Shown here: in pieces, positions 37,001 to 49,300 of the stretch
Position numbering within the stretch: the stretch's first letter is position 1
Layout of the letters: every line of letters begins with the position of its first letter
NCBI RefSeq assembly: GCF_030936135.1
Contig: NC_082598.1
Coordinates: 49,382,347-49,446,346, forward strand
From: Gavia stellata
Lineage: Eukaryota > Chordata > Aves > Gaviiformes > Gaviidae
Length of the DNA: 64,000 nucleotides
Direction of reading: 5' to 3'
The notes under the pieces: generated by a model
Seen by the model: only the letters and a program-made list of their open reading frames with translations
Told to the model about the DNA's origin: nothing
The model's database searches: none
Position numbers and translations under genes: made by a program

Positions 37001-40000
37001 ATGGGTATTCCAAGTACCTTAAAAAGGTGATTCCCACTTGGTATAGCTGTAGAAATAAGGCACAAGGAAGATAGTGACGTAACCTATATTCTCACATCTG
37101 GAGTTGGGATAAAAATTAGATCTGATTCCTAGCTTTTTAACACTTTTTAACAAAATAGTCTCTCTAGCCTCTTCTTTACAGAAAGATGGACCTTATTGCT
37201 TCAGTTTCTTTTGTGCCGCTTCTTCGTGGCACAAGGACGCGTGTCGTGTCTTTGCCAACCATTGGGGACTGTGTGCCAACTAATGCAGCTGTCACTTGAT
37301 TCCGTCCGTGTCTCCCCTCCCGCAAAAAAAAAGCTTTTTGGCTCCATCTGCTTGCATGGTCGCTTCCATTGTTTGCTTTCCACTTCCCGCTGTGCTGGCT
37401 CCCACGTGCATAGTTGTTCAGTAATAGTCAGTTTGTCCCTTTGCCCCCCTCAGTCTCCCTGAAGGATGCAGATTACACCTTTCCCTCCTCCAAACACCTA
37501 TGCCCATACTCACAATTCAGAATGGCAAGTAGAAGAGGCTTCCTGAACATGTCATAACTTAACGTATACAAAAGCATTTTCCATCTGCTTTCCACCCACA
37601 GCTATTTCTCACAATATCTGCAGTGACAAGAAAATATTTTTCTTGAGCAGGTTTTGGTTAGGTGGCATAAATTGAGGAAGAAAGGAAACAGCTAGACAAC
37701 ATGGACTGAGGGATAGCACAGGAGCTGGGAAAGCAGTTCTGTAATTTATTTCTCTTAAAGCTATAACAACCTCTAATTTTGAGCGGTAATTTACTGGTGA
37801 CAGATTGGTCACTAATTCTTTTTTCTACTTAGAAAGATACCTTGCATAACACGAGCAATTCGGGATCTTAAGATGTACAAATCATGTTGCAAAGTCAGTG
37901 CAGGGCATCAGAATTAGTGTGGTGTGCCAGCTGAATTGGAAACAAAATGTGAATTGGCAAGCCACTTAACCTAATCCAAGTGAGTAGTGGGGATAGATTC
38001 TACCTGTTCCTCATGCCTGTTTGAGGCTCAGTTTTATTTATTTATCTATTTTAAATATCTGTATATATATCTATATATCTACTTGCAGCTGACTTGGTGT
38101 CAGTTTTTGTTTTGGAGCTCAAGAAAGCAGCAACAACTGGCAGTTACAAACCAATTAAGTTTTGCAAGTATTGTTGGTCTAAACTGCTCTCTCATTCCAT
38201 TTTTGTAACCAAGATTTATTTATCTTGTGTATGTGTACGTAGCTTCTCCTTTAAAAAGATTCTTATGATCAGATGAGAGCACTGATGCCTATATGTAGTT
38301 TAATTTTTAAGTACTTTGTGTATCTTGCTTAACATTTTGCACACCTGGCACTTTTTCCTTCAGAAGAACGAGTAGTTAACAAGTTTTCACTGTACTTCAT
38401 CTTTGTAGAGCTTCTAAACCCACAGAATTCTGGGGGTGGAAATAATACTGCATGTAAGGATAGTTGTCATCCTGAAGAGACAAAAAATTGCCACTTCCCA
38501 GTTTGGTTCTTACTAGAAATCTGGAGTAATCTTTCCCAGACTGAGAAGTTCCTGGCCATGTGGTGACCATCGCTTCCATTGTGGACAAACTTGCAGAAGA
38601 GGCATGTTTCTTTATGAAGAACATAATGGATTTTTATGTTTCAGTCTCAAATTAAAGGCTTCCTCAAACCTGTTTTATACAACTTATAACGTTAATCCTT
38701 TTGCTATTCTATAATCCTAGTTGTTTACGTGAATTTTTTTTTTCCCCAGTAGTACTCCACTTTCAAGTTCCTTGCGGACCTTTACTTTTGTAAATAAAGT
38801 AAAATAGCAGCTTTCTATCTGTGGAAAAAGGTAGTCAAAGAAGCATAGTGGTTTTTGTTGGAAACTACATTTAATGGTTCTGAGCTGTTACATTGACTCA
38901 GTGGCCAGCAAAGGTAGCAAAAGTGACTTGGGTTTTGGAATGTTTCAGATCCTTTATGATCCCATGGCATCTAAAAAAAGTCCCCAAACAAAACAATGCC
39001 TCCACTACCACCAAACAAAAACCAGCCGTGAATCCTGTTCTGAGAAAACAAAGATAAAAAGTGTGTATTGATATATTAGAGACATGAGCTTATTTTATGG
39101 CAGTGACTATGCTTTCTTTAAACACATCAAGCCAAATCTTGTACCTTAGTTGTTGCATCACATCTGAGTAAAGGAAGGAGATGACACATTAAGAGTAAAA
39201 GGATTCTATAGCATAGAGCAGACATTGTTTTCCAGTAGAGAGACAAGTGCTTTTTATGCAAAGGCCCTGGTCAGCCAATACACAGCAGGGTAGTCTGGCA
39301 TTTTCTAAGAGGTATTATTTATTCTCAGCTTTGTTACGGGTGGCTAAGTTTAATCTCTTCTTGAAAAGAGAAGAATCTGATATTTTTTTCAGACTACAAA
39401 TACAGGGAAAATTAATCATGAAAGTAGACTGTAAAACAGGTTAAGACTAGAGCTAAGGGAGTGCAGAACCTCTGGAAAGAATTTAATCAGGACATTTTCA
39501 GGGATCTTGTCTACTTTTAATGCAGTGTGAACTTTGTTATATAGATCCAGCCAAATTCGGGATAAAACATATTGAAGTTCTTACAACAAAGTCTTAATAA
39601 GTACCAAGCACTTCAGCTGTCAGTTGATGTACTGAATGTTCCAGTAGCAGCAAGTGGGCACAGGATTTGATTTCTCTACGAGTCAGTAGATGAAGCTGTC
39701 TCACTCTGTGTTAGTGCACAGAGTGGCTGTTCGTGGAGTAGTGGGTTGCAGAGGTGCTAAAAGCCAGTGGCATGAGATCCTTGTAACTTACAGAACAGAC
39801 TCTTAATGTCCTCTGTTGGTGTAAGAAGCACACTTCTAAAATTTCCTGCGTGTGCTAGATCTCCACATACTCAGTGAAGTGGATGCTATTCCAACGTGCG
39901 TAGTTGATCTTTGACTCTCAGAATTAAAATTCCAAGTGTAGGAACTACAGAAAATGCATACAACAAGTACCTGCTTGTGGGAATAGCTGAGAAATAAAAA

Positions 40001-43000
40001 GGTGATGGCAGTTCATTGGCTGTCTAACTGCTATCAATTTATTTTAGCCACTGCATCTGAGGAGGTTTTGTATTAGCACATGCAGTTTTACAGATGTTTG
40101 TGACTGGTTCCATGAGCAGGAAAATGTAGGTATTTGAATACTTAAATCTTGTGCCACACTTGCAGAGCGATGGCTATGGTAAATGTCCTGATGACATATA
40201 TTATATAATGTGTAATTAGGTGACAGATGGCATCAAACTTCACTTGTAGTTGGCATAGTTTTTTGAGGAGGGAAGAGTAAGGACACACTGGTATTTTTGC
40301 ACCTTATTTAGCCACTTCTATTCATAAATAATAGATTTTGTGCATTTACTCATGCTGTTTGAATGCAATTATACTTTTTACTTCTGGTTTTAAAAAGCAA
40401 GTTCTCAGATTGCCAGTTAAGATATCCTTGATGCTGAGGAAGGCAGGTACTGCTGCTATATAAACTTAGGTTTCTTTTTTAATGTGTAAGTATATCGTGG
40501 TTATTGTATCTTGACAGGCCATCTATCACAGCAGCAGGATTGATATTCCTAGAACCATGAATCCACTATTTCCCACAGTAAAACTTACTACCACTGTAAA
40601 TAAAGGCTAGTACTGCTAATACATTAAGACTTTTGTCTTCTCCTTAGTTGGTTTATATTAATGATTGTACTGATGGCTGGCAAACGGCTTCTGGTATCAG
40701 GCAAAGTCTATCACAAACAGAACATTTGGTTTCATTTTCATGGAAGGATTGTAGTACAGTCTTTGCATTATCTCAGGTAGAATTCAAAAAGGCATTATTT
40801 TGGTATTTCGTGTTTTTTATTCTATAAAATCAATTGCTGTCCCAAAGTCAAATTTCTGTCTCTACTAATGACAATGAGAGGGCCTGTTGTTTGTAATCTT
40901 CTAGTCTTGAGTTTGTTTTTGCTCATTTGCTTGATCAGTAACTCTCATTGGATCCCGTTGTACATCTGTTGTACCAGCTCTAAGTAACTCGACTCTTGCT
41001 AAGAGTGCGAGGTGAATAGGCTTTTGCTGCTTTCACAGGATGTGAAACTTAGAGGTTGTGCTTTAGCAGCCTTTACATTTCAGGATCGTACACAGGTTTA
41101 CACAAGCGTATGTTGGGTATGTCAAATAAAGGAAGTTGAGAGATGAAGACTTTTTGAAAATACTCACTTCTAAACACTGCAGCTGCTTTAGACATTGATT
41201 AGTCTAGTTGGTGAGCTTCACTGGCTGACTGGTTTAACATGTTAATTGTTAGTTTCCATTATGAAAGTCTTGTCCTAACAGTATCGATAATATGCTGCAA
41301 GGACAATGCTGCTTGGACTTCCTTCATCTCCATTGTTAGAGAAGCTTTAAATATTATTAAATTAAGGAATTGAGTTCTTGGCCTTTATGACAGTGTTCCT
41401 CTTCTGGGTGCACAAAGCCAATTTATCTTGAAGCATAAAATAAACAATCAAGCACTAATGTTATGAAGCGTCCATTTCTGCTTGTTTCAGCTGTTACTAA
41501 ATCTAAAAATTGATATGCTGGAACACTTACTCCGGAGTCGTCCTCTTTATCCAAGCGCTGCATAATACAGTAGATCAATAACGCACTTTCTTAGCTACAG
41601 GCGCTGAACAGGTCTGATCCTGTTTACTCCATATCTAGTAATGAATTATCTATAATTCGTCTGATCTTATATTGTATAATGCTGCCACATCTGCCTTGAA
41701 TATTCTCTGTTGTGACACACAGCTTCTAACTTCACCTTCTGATTTCTTTTCAAAACACAGTTTTTCTGTGATCTCATCAAGTCCCACTTCCCTGTGTTAC
41801 TACTTTCAATTTCCTTTAGCAGTAGTGGAACTTATAAGCAGCGTATCTATTCCATTGCAAGCAACTAATTTTATATCTTGATTTTACATATTCCTTCTCT
41901 TATTGATCTGAGATTTGTGAAGTCTGTTGAGCAAATACTGTCCTTTAGACAGTATAAATGATGGACTCTGCTGTACAAGAGCCACTTGGCTCATTCTCTT
42001 TGGAAAGGTACATGTGTATTGACGGTGGGAGATCCTAGTGTTTGTCAAACCTGTACTTGGAGAAAGGATTTGCCCTGTGAAGGGCAAATGAAAGCATTTG
42101 CGTTTGGATTTCATGTTTACGTACTGGGTATGAAGCTTACTGGTAACTAATTTGGAGGTGATACATGCATAGTAAGAAGCAAGCTCTGTGGTTGTTCTAC
42201 TCCCACAGATCCTAAGGACTTGAACAGGCTTTTCAGTAACGCGCTGAGGCTGTGAAGCAGTACTGAGCATTTCGGCTGTAGGGAATTGTATAGTGAAAAT
42301 GGTAAATGTAATATGTGAACAAGCGGGGATAGATGCACTACTTAGAGCCTTTGTAGGATATGTTAACACTTGGAAAGATATGTCAGTCTTTCTTCCCCCT
42401 CAGATTTTCTTTCAAAAGATAGGTTGGAGCTTTTACATGCCACTTCATTACCATCTTTCACTACCCCTACTGTCTTTCATTACTACTGAAGCATGCAGTC
42501 ACCAAGTATGTGGTCATTACATAAGCAAATAAATGAATGCTCAAAACCAACTGCAGATACTTTTCAGAATAAACAAAGAATCTTCTCTTCAGATATTTTG
42601 GACTTCTCATCACATCTTGTAAACTTACAGTAACAAGTCCTTTATAAAATATGAATGAACGCATGATCTACAAGTGTTGATTTTTGAGGTTTTTGTGTTA
42701 ATGGCTGGCTGATTCCAGATTGCTTTTGAAATAGTGTATGGCACTGCTGCTACCCGAACAGAAGAGATTCAGTTGCATAGATAGTTGACCTGTGTTTTAT
42801 TTCTTCTACTTTATTACAATATCTGTGAATACCAGAAGTCTGTGTCTGTTTCTACGTTCAATTGTGATCTTTCCCATTGCTGCTTATTGATGAGGATTGG
42901 TAAGAGCAACATGTACTCCTGAACAATGGTACTGTATTTTGTAGCTAGAAATTCCTTATTCTTCAATTGTGTTAAATGTATTGCATCTTCATGAAGTATC

Positions 43001-43030
43001 TTACTTTCTAATCTCTCCCACACATCCCTG

Positions 43031-43049
43031 TTTTTTTTTTTTTTTTTTT
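43031..43049. repeat. T19 homopolymer
   Basis: 19 T followed by AAAACACACAACAAAACAAA, the longest homopolymer in the window. No retrogene body is visible on either side. Confidence 0.9.
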
Positions 43050-46000
43050 AAAACACACAACAAAACAAAAAATGGGTGGCAAAGTCCTTGATGATGTTCA
43101 GTTCCTAGAGGGATGTTCTAAGTACAAATTCACCTGCCTCTACCACCCAGTTGTTTACTGGATGGTTCAGTACAATCTCGTTAACATGGGAGGTGTTTAG
43201 GAAAGGATAGGAGGATTTTGTAGTAGGTTTCAGAGGTTTAGCTTTTCTGTTCCTTATTTTTGGTCACCAGTCTGAATGGTTTAGCTGTGCCGTCTGTATG
43301 TCTGCGTCTCAGGCTCTCCCTGTGTATAAATTGATCGCTTTGCTTTCTACTTGTAGGTAAAGAATGCTAGGGCAAAATAGTTCTCTCAGACTTTCTTGGA
43401 GAAGTGGGTAACAAGAAGTGGTAGCAGAACAGAAGTAGGCACATGTGAATGCAACATAATGGTAGCAAAAATACTAAATCCTTTACCTTTAGAAAGACTC
43501 TTTTTCATAGTTCCAGTTGTGGAATGCATATGCTTTTGCATGGCACATCTCCTTGAAGCCACTGATGACGGGGATTGGTGATATCTTTGCTTATGCTTTC
43601 AGAGTATTTGCAGACTTGGCTTATATTTTGTTAAACTTTTGAGGTTATTTTAACAACTTAAGAAGTTTAACAAAAAAATCTTTTAAAACTATTTTGGGAG
43701 TAAAACACTCTGGCCAAGTAGTAAATTCTGTGGTGAGGTTGCCATCTGGATATATGCATAGATGCCTCCCCCCCTCCAATTATCTGTCCTCATGAGCTTT
43801 CTCAGGGTGCTCACTTATGAAAGTGACTGCCAAAGAAGCAGGAAGCCCACGAATTGGGGTAGTGTGATAGGACCTTTCTGGAGATTCCAGTTGACTGGTA
43901 CTCTTTTCCTCATTTATTTATCAAACAAAAATAACAATAAAATAATTTTGTCCCTCAGAAGATACTTAACATTTTAATTGTATTTACAGCTTGTTCTCTG
44001 CTTAAATAAGAGAAGTGGTAGCAGTTCATCTCTACATATCACTTGTACCGTTCTTATGATTCCTGAGATGTGTGTTATGTCTCATGTGTGTTATGCCAGC
44101 TACTTTGTAAAACTAGGGTTGATATCCTTGGTTCGCTTTTGATGGGTCTTATCAACACACGGAAGCTGTGAACCAGAACAGACCGTGAACCTGAAGCAAG
44201 TGCTTACTGATTTCCCAGGTGGGCACTGCTGGGCTGCAGTGGGCATTCAGTTCAGGTTCAGCTGGGCTGATGGCAGGTCACAGCTGCGTGCTGCCTGTCC
44301 TGTCCCCCTGCTAAAGGAGATTGTTTGCTTCTCTAATCTGTTTGTGGAACTGCTCGTGCGTGTGCTTCCTAATCTATTTCAGGCAAAATGAATCTGCTTA
44401 GCTGAGAATTTAAACTTGTAAGCTAACCTGGCTCATTCTGACCGAAGCAGATTAGTGATGCTTATGTGCGCAGGTGTGCCAGGAGATCTGGTTGGATGCA
44501 GTGATAAGCAGGTTGGATGTAGGAGGTTGAGCTAGGCCTCAGGAAGAGTGTCTGCATGTCTGTCTACACTCTTATTCTTTCTGAAAGTTTCTTTAAATAC
44601 CTTATTTTAATGTGTCAGGAGGTCTACTTTGAAATAAGCGTGCTGGGGAGCTTGCAGAGCACTTGTGTTCTATTAGCTGCTAGTCCTTACCTGTTCTAAA
44701 CTTTTTTAATATATGAGTGCTCTGTTGCAGTTTTCTCTCTTAATTCAGTGAGCTAGGATTTCCCTATGATACTTGTTCTAGTTTTAGTGTATCTCTGGCT
44801 ATAAAAAGTTCAGCTAATGTTTCAGTTCCCGCTGGAATTGTATGCACAACTAAAAAGGAAAAAGACCAACTAAATGATCTTTCAAAAATATCTGTTAAAA
44901 AACTGCTGCCAGACTTTTGAAGTTGATTTGTTGTATTTTGAAAAAGTCTTGCTAGAAATCTGCTGAAGCTTTCTTTCATTTTTCAAAGAGATGCCACCAG
45001 GTTCTGTTGCATAACTAGGAGAATTTCTGTGCAAGCTCATAAAAATCTCATGCTTTCTTGAGGTTGGTAATATGATTTCTACTAAGTCAACCATTTCTTG
45101 TTGATGGATGGTGCCTGCATGAGAGCTGCTTAATACTTCCATGTTGGGGTATAAATGATAGAGCACTCATCATCCAATCTCTGTTCCTTCACCAGTGGCA
45201 CAAAGACCTAGTGATGTTCAGCTTGCTGTCCTGCTACTGTGAATCGAGCCTTTTCCAGATGTTATGACTCTTCAGAAAAAGTTCCCTGAATGCGTTCTGT
45301 CTTGTAAATTTATCATCTGGGACTGAATAGACTTGGGATCAGACTTCTAAGTTGCCTCCTCCTGTCCTCTTGTAACAAGTCCTTTAAAACAGACAGCTCC
45401 AAATCTGTTAAGAGTGCTGAGCGGGGCAGATGTTGCTCTCTGGGGCAGTTCCACCTCCCAAACCAGATGTGCAGCAGGCTTCTCCCCCCACCCCGACTCA
45501 AAAATCAAGCAATGTGAGACTGTATTTGGGCAGTCTGTAAAATGTGGCTGTGGGCCAGAAGTTCCAAAAAGAACCACAGCTGCCTAAATTTACACTGACC
45601 AGTGCTTTTAAAATGATCAGTTCCTCAACAGAGAAGTCAACATTGAGTGCAGGAGCTGCTGCTGAGAACAGCCACAGTCCTGAAACAGTTGGTGCCCTCA
45701 GTGTCAAAGTAATTATTTCACACATTGAAATAAGATACCAGAAGCACCTAAAAGAGCTTGGGGGTTTCAGGTCAGTGCCCACCCATGAAGATGAGGTATC
45801 TTGGAAACGTATGCTTGATCTCACTAGTGCAGATCTGTGGACCCCGTTGATGCCGTTACCCCATGTTAACTGCAATACCTTTGAGAATGGCTATGAACTC
45901 CGTGGGAATGGATTTCAGTACATGAGTACACTATTACAAGTAGAAAATGTGTTCTTGCCAGGCTTTGATAAAAATCTGAGTAATGTCATCAGGAAATGAA

Positions 46001-46324
46001 AGCATTTCTTAGAACCTAGTTTCTTTCCAGGATTCTTACTGGAGAAAGAAAATTTATGTGCTAGATATTTCCCAGGTGTCATGATGACAGGAATGGAAAT
46101 GTAAATACCTTTAGAAAGTTCAACTGTATTTTTTGTATCATTTTACAATTTATACCTAATCATTGCTTCTATTGAGCAAATAGCTAACTCTGATGTCCTG
46201 ATGAACAAGAAGTTATTTCTGAACTTTGGACAGAATGGTACTATTTGTTAATCAGCCTTGCATCTGAGAACAAGGAAGCCCACATGTAGATTATAAGAAA
46301 AATTAAGATAGGTGCAGACTTGAG

Positions 46325-46367
46325 GGCCATGATGGATGACTTAGATGGCCGTGATGGATGACTTAGA
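46325..46367. repeat. 22-bp tandem duplication
   Basis: GGCCATGATGGATGACTTAG followed by AT is repeated once with a single A-to-G change (second copy GGCCGTGATGG). It is a simple duplication, likely polymorphic or lineage-specific. Confidence 0.9.
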
Positions 46368-49300
46368 CTTCACGTTGCCAGTACGGTTTGTACTATATTC
46401 TGTTTTCCTCAGTGGAGGACTGGACCTTTTGAGAAGTTGAGCTATGTAGTGAGAGAGCCTTACAGTTACTGAAAGTGTTTTTGGGCTGCTGCAGCGAGAA
46501 TGGTTACTGTAAGGTCCATTTTGCAGGCTTCAAGCTATGCCTGTCATAGGACATAACCTAATCAGCTAGGTTTTCCAGTAAGCACAAATACAGACGCCCT
46601 GTTTTTGACGGTGCTGTTGCTACCGACAACCAATGTATTATTCAGAAGGTCATCCAATTTGGTGTTCTATCAGTAGAAACAGTTGTAGTGAAATACAACT
46701 GTTAGCAGCTGGACTGTTCCACACATCACTCGTACATGGTAGTGATAAAACCATGTTCTGAATTAGCTGGATAAGAACCTCAAAATTTGGTTTAAATCAG
46801 TTATTTTACAAGTCTCTTTCTTTTAACAGCTTTTCTCTGTTAAAAAATAAACAATCAACCCAGAAATGTGCCTTGCCTGTTCAGCATTGCCAGAGCACTC
46901 TTCTCTTGTGTCGACAGGGTTTGACTCTTAAGGCTCCCTTCCCTATCGTCTTGTGGGTCCCTGTGGCACATAGGAGACAAACCATCTTGTCTCACAGGTT
47001 TTACCATCTCAGCTGTTTTGGATTTCCATCTGTTACTAGCAATCTGGCAAGTCTTTCCTTCTGAACATCACCATACACTTCACTAGGGCCTGAGCAACTT
47101 CATCTACTTCAGAAACGTGCTGGTCTCCAAGATCTGCAAGGCAGCTGTGTGGCATAGCAGCTGACCTTTGTGAAACGCTATACACCTGATGTAGCAGCAA
47201 GGTTTGGATGGGGAGTAGTGCAGTCTGTGTTTGACCAATACAGCTGATGCTGTTTAGCACTGCTGTCTGGGAAGTGTAGTGATTACTCTTCACGTACATG
47301 TATCTGCACCGACAATGCCCTTGAAAAGTCAGGAACGTAGCTTGGCCTGCAGTAAAAGTGGATCAAGGCAATGACATTGGGGCCTCTTCCTCTTTGCAGC
47401 TGCCATTGTGTGATGGGTTCACTCTTCCAAAGAAACTGTCCTAGCCCTGCATGCCTTTCCACATAGGCATGAGAAACGGTGGCTCATGTATGCCAGCTCT
47501 GACAGACCAGTGGTTTGGTGAGACTTCTGATAACAGTCAAGTTTAGATCCATAATGCTAGAAATGAAGCATGGCTTGCTTTTATTGAAGAGTGTAGCTTT
47601 AAGTTTATGGGTAGGTGTTTATTTTGCAGTGGTGTAATATGTTAATTGGTCCCTAGCTATTACCTGCTCTCTGCTGGAAGGGCGTAAAGTCTGCTGTCCT
47701 TAAATCAGTTCACATCAGTCATTCTTAATCCAGTGCCAGCAACATCATGTTAGGAGAAACCGGTGAGTTTAAGTTGACTTGCCTAATTTTGTCTGGAATG
47801 GGTTAGGGGGCACTTAGTTGACTTCGGTGAAGCTCCACTGAAAATATCCTGTGGTAGAGCAGTAACAGCATCTTAAATGACATTAGTGTCCAAAAAGGAT
47901 CTCTCTGTACAGCCTATTTTTTTATCCATTCAAATTATGATCCCAATTTCAAATTTTAAGATTGTTTATATTTGTACAGGCTATATCAGCATCTCTTTTA
48001 ATTGGTAGTTCAGGTAAATCATTTATTTGTTCACCGTATCTATGGTCAGTACTTTCCTGTGTTGGACTCAGCTCTTTTTACTGCTTGTACTCACCCTACC
48101 TTTCTGTAGTAGGAAAGTGCTGTAGAGCAGAAACATAGAATATTTAGAGTTGATGGCTTCATAGGATTTGAAAGAAAGTTTGAATGCCTGCCTGACACTA
48201 ATATCGTAGGCCACCTTACATTCTTATCTAGCCACCTACTTTCACCTCTGGTTGTGCAGATACAAAAAGTTACTTTCCTGGTCCCAGAAATAGTTTGGCT
48301 GAGCAAATTTAGGTTTCCGTAGGTTGTTAGGCAAATGCCCTGCTGCTGAATCATACTGCTTAATCAGTTACTGAAATAAGATTCTCAGAGAGCCATTTTA
48401 AGGGCATTAAATCAATAACAGTAATTGCAACCATTTCCATTTATCCAGTGGAGCCTGCTAAGAGTCTGTTTGGGCTGGGGCCAGATTCTTTTAGACAGGT
48501 TGGGATATCATCTTCCTTCAAACCTGGCAATCTCACATGCTGTTTGTCAGCAAGTGCCTTGTTGTTCTGCAAGGTCAGATTTTAGATCTACTGCCGGAAA
48601 GCTTCCCCGTGACACAGAGAACATAACACTTGGGAACCAATGTGTGGTAGGCAGTGTTCTTGGAGATGTGAGGTTAACGAGAAGGCATTTGCTATTTTTT
48701 AATACCACGTGGAGACCGTAATTGGTTTTTTTCCTTTTAAGTGAGACACCAGGAAGGGGAATTTGTTCTGCTGTGTCCTGGTAGTATGTGACCTTGTTTT
48801 ACTTATGTCTTTCTGCTGCTGAAGATGCTGAAAACACAGACAAACCAATGTATTAACAGATTTCAGCAAGTCTGGTAAATGCTGCCGTTCTGTTTCTCTT
48901 TGTATTTCTTGCTTTCATTAAAAGGAAAAAAGTGCAGGTCAAAGGCTCCTTATCAGATGTTCATGCAAAGGCATTTAACAAGTTCATTCACTAGCTCTGG
49001 AAGAAAGTACATGTTTCAGAGTTCATCTTTGACAATACGGTGTTCAGAATGGAGATAATATTGCCCAGTGGATACTGCACAAAATCTGATTGAATGTGCA
49101 CAGCTGAACATGTCATAAGATATGAATTGGGACTGTGGACAGATAGGCATTCTTCATAAAATATATATTACTTCTTGTTCTTTTAGAGCAACCTCACAGG
49201 AATAAGGCTTAGCTGTGTGTTTTCCCCACCAAAATGGTAAAATACACCAGTGTTAATATCTCGTGTTGCTTGCATGAAGCATGTTTGCTACCCTAGCCTG

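Larger units (their letters stand above)
33561..45180. other. Intronic sequence
   Basis: No gene, RNA or complete mobile element recognised. The 161-codon minus-strand frame at 41884-42369 is the second-longest open frame in the window but has no motif, signal peptide or domain I recognise. Long AT-rich stretches otherwise. Confidence 0.55.

Noticed and set aside
41884..42369. 161-codon minus-strand open frame
   Set aside because: No recognisable domain, biased towards Ser/Thr without structure, and a length expected about once by chance in this amount of sequence.
43031..43049. Poly(A) tail of a minus-strand processed pseudogene
   Set aside because: No gene-like sequence adjoins the T19 run in the expected orientation, and no target-site duplication is visible.
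44068..44095. Repeat of ATGTGTGTTATG as a direct repeat flanking an insertion
   Set aside because: Only four bases lie between the copies, so it is simple slippage rather than a target-site duplication.
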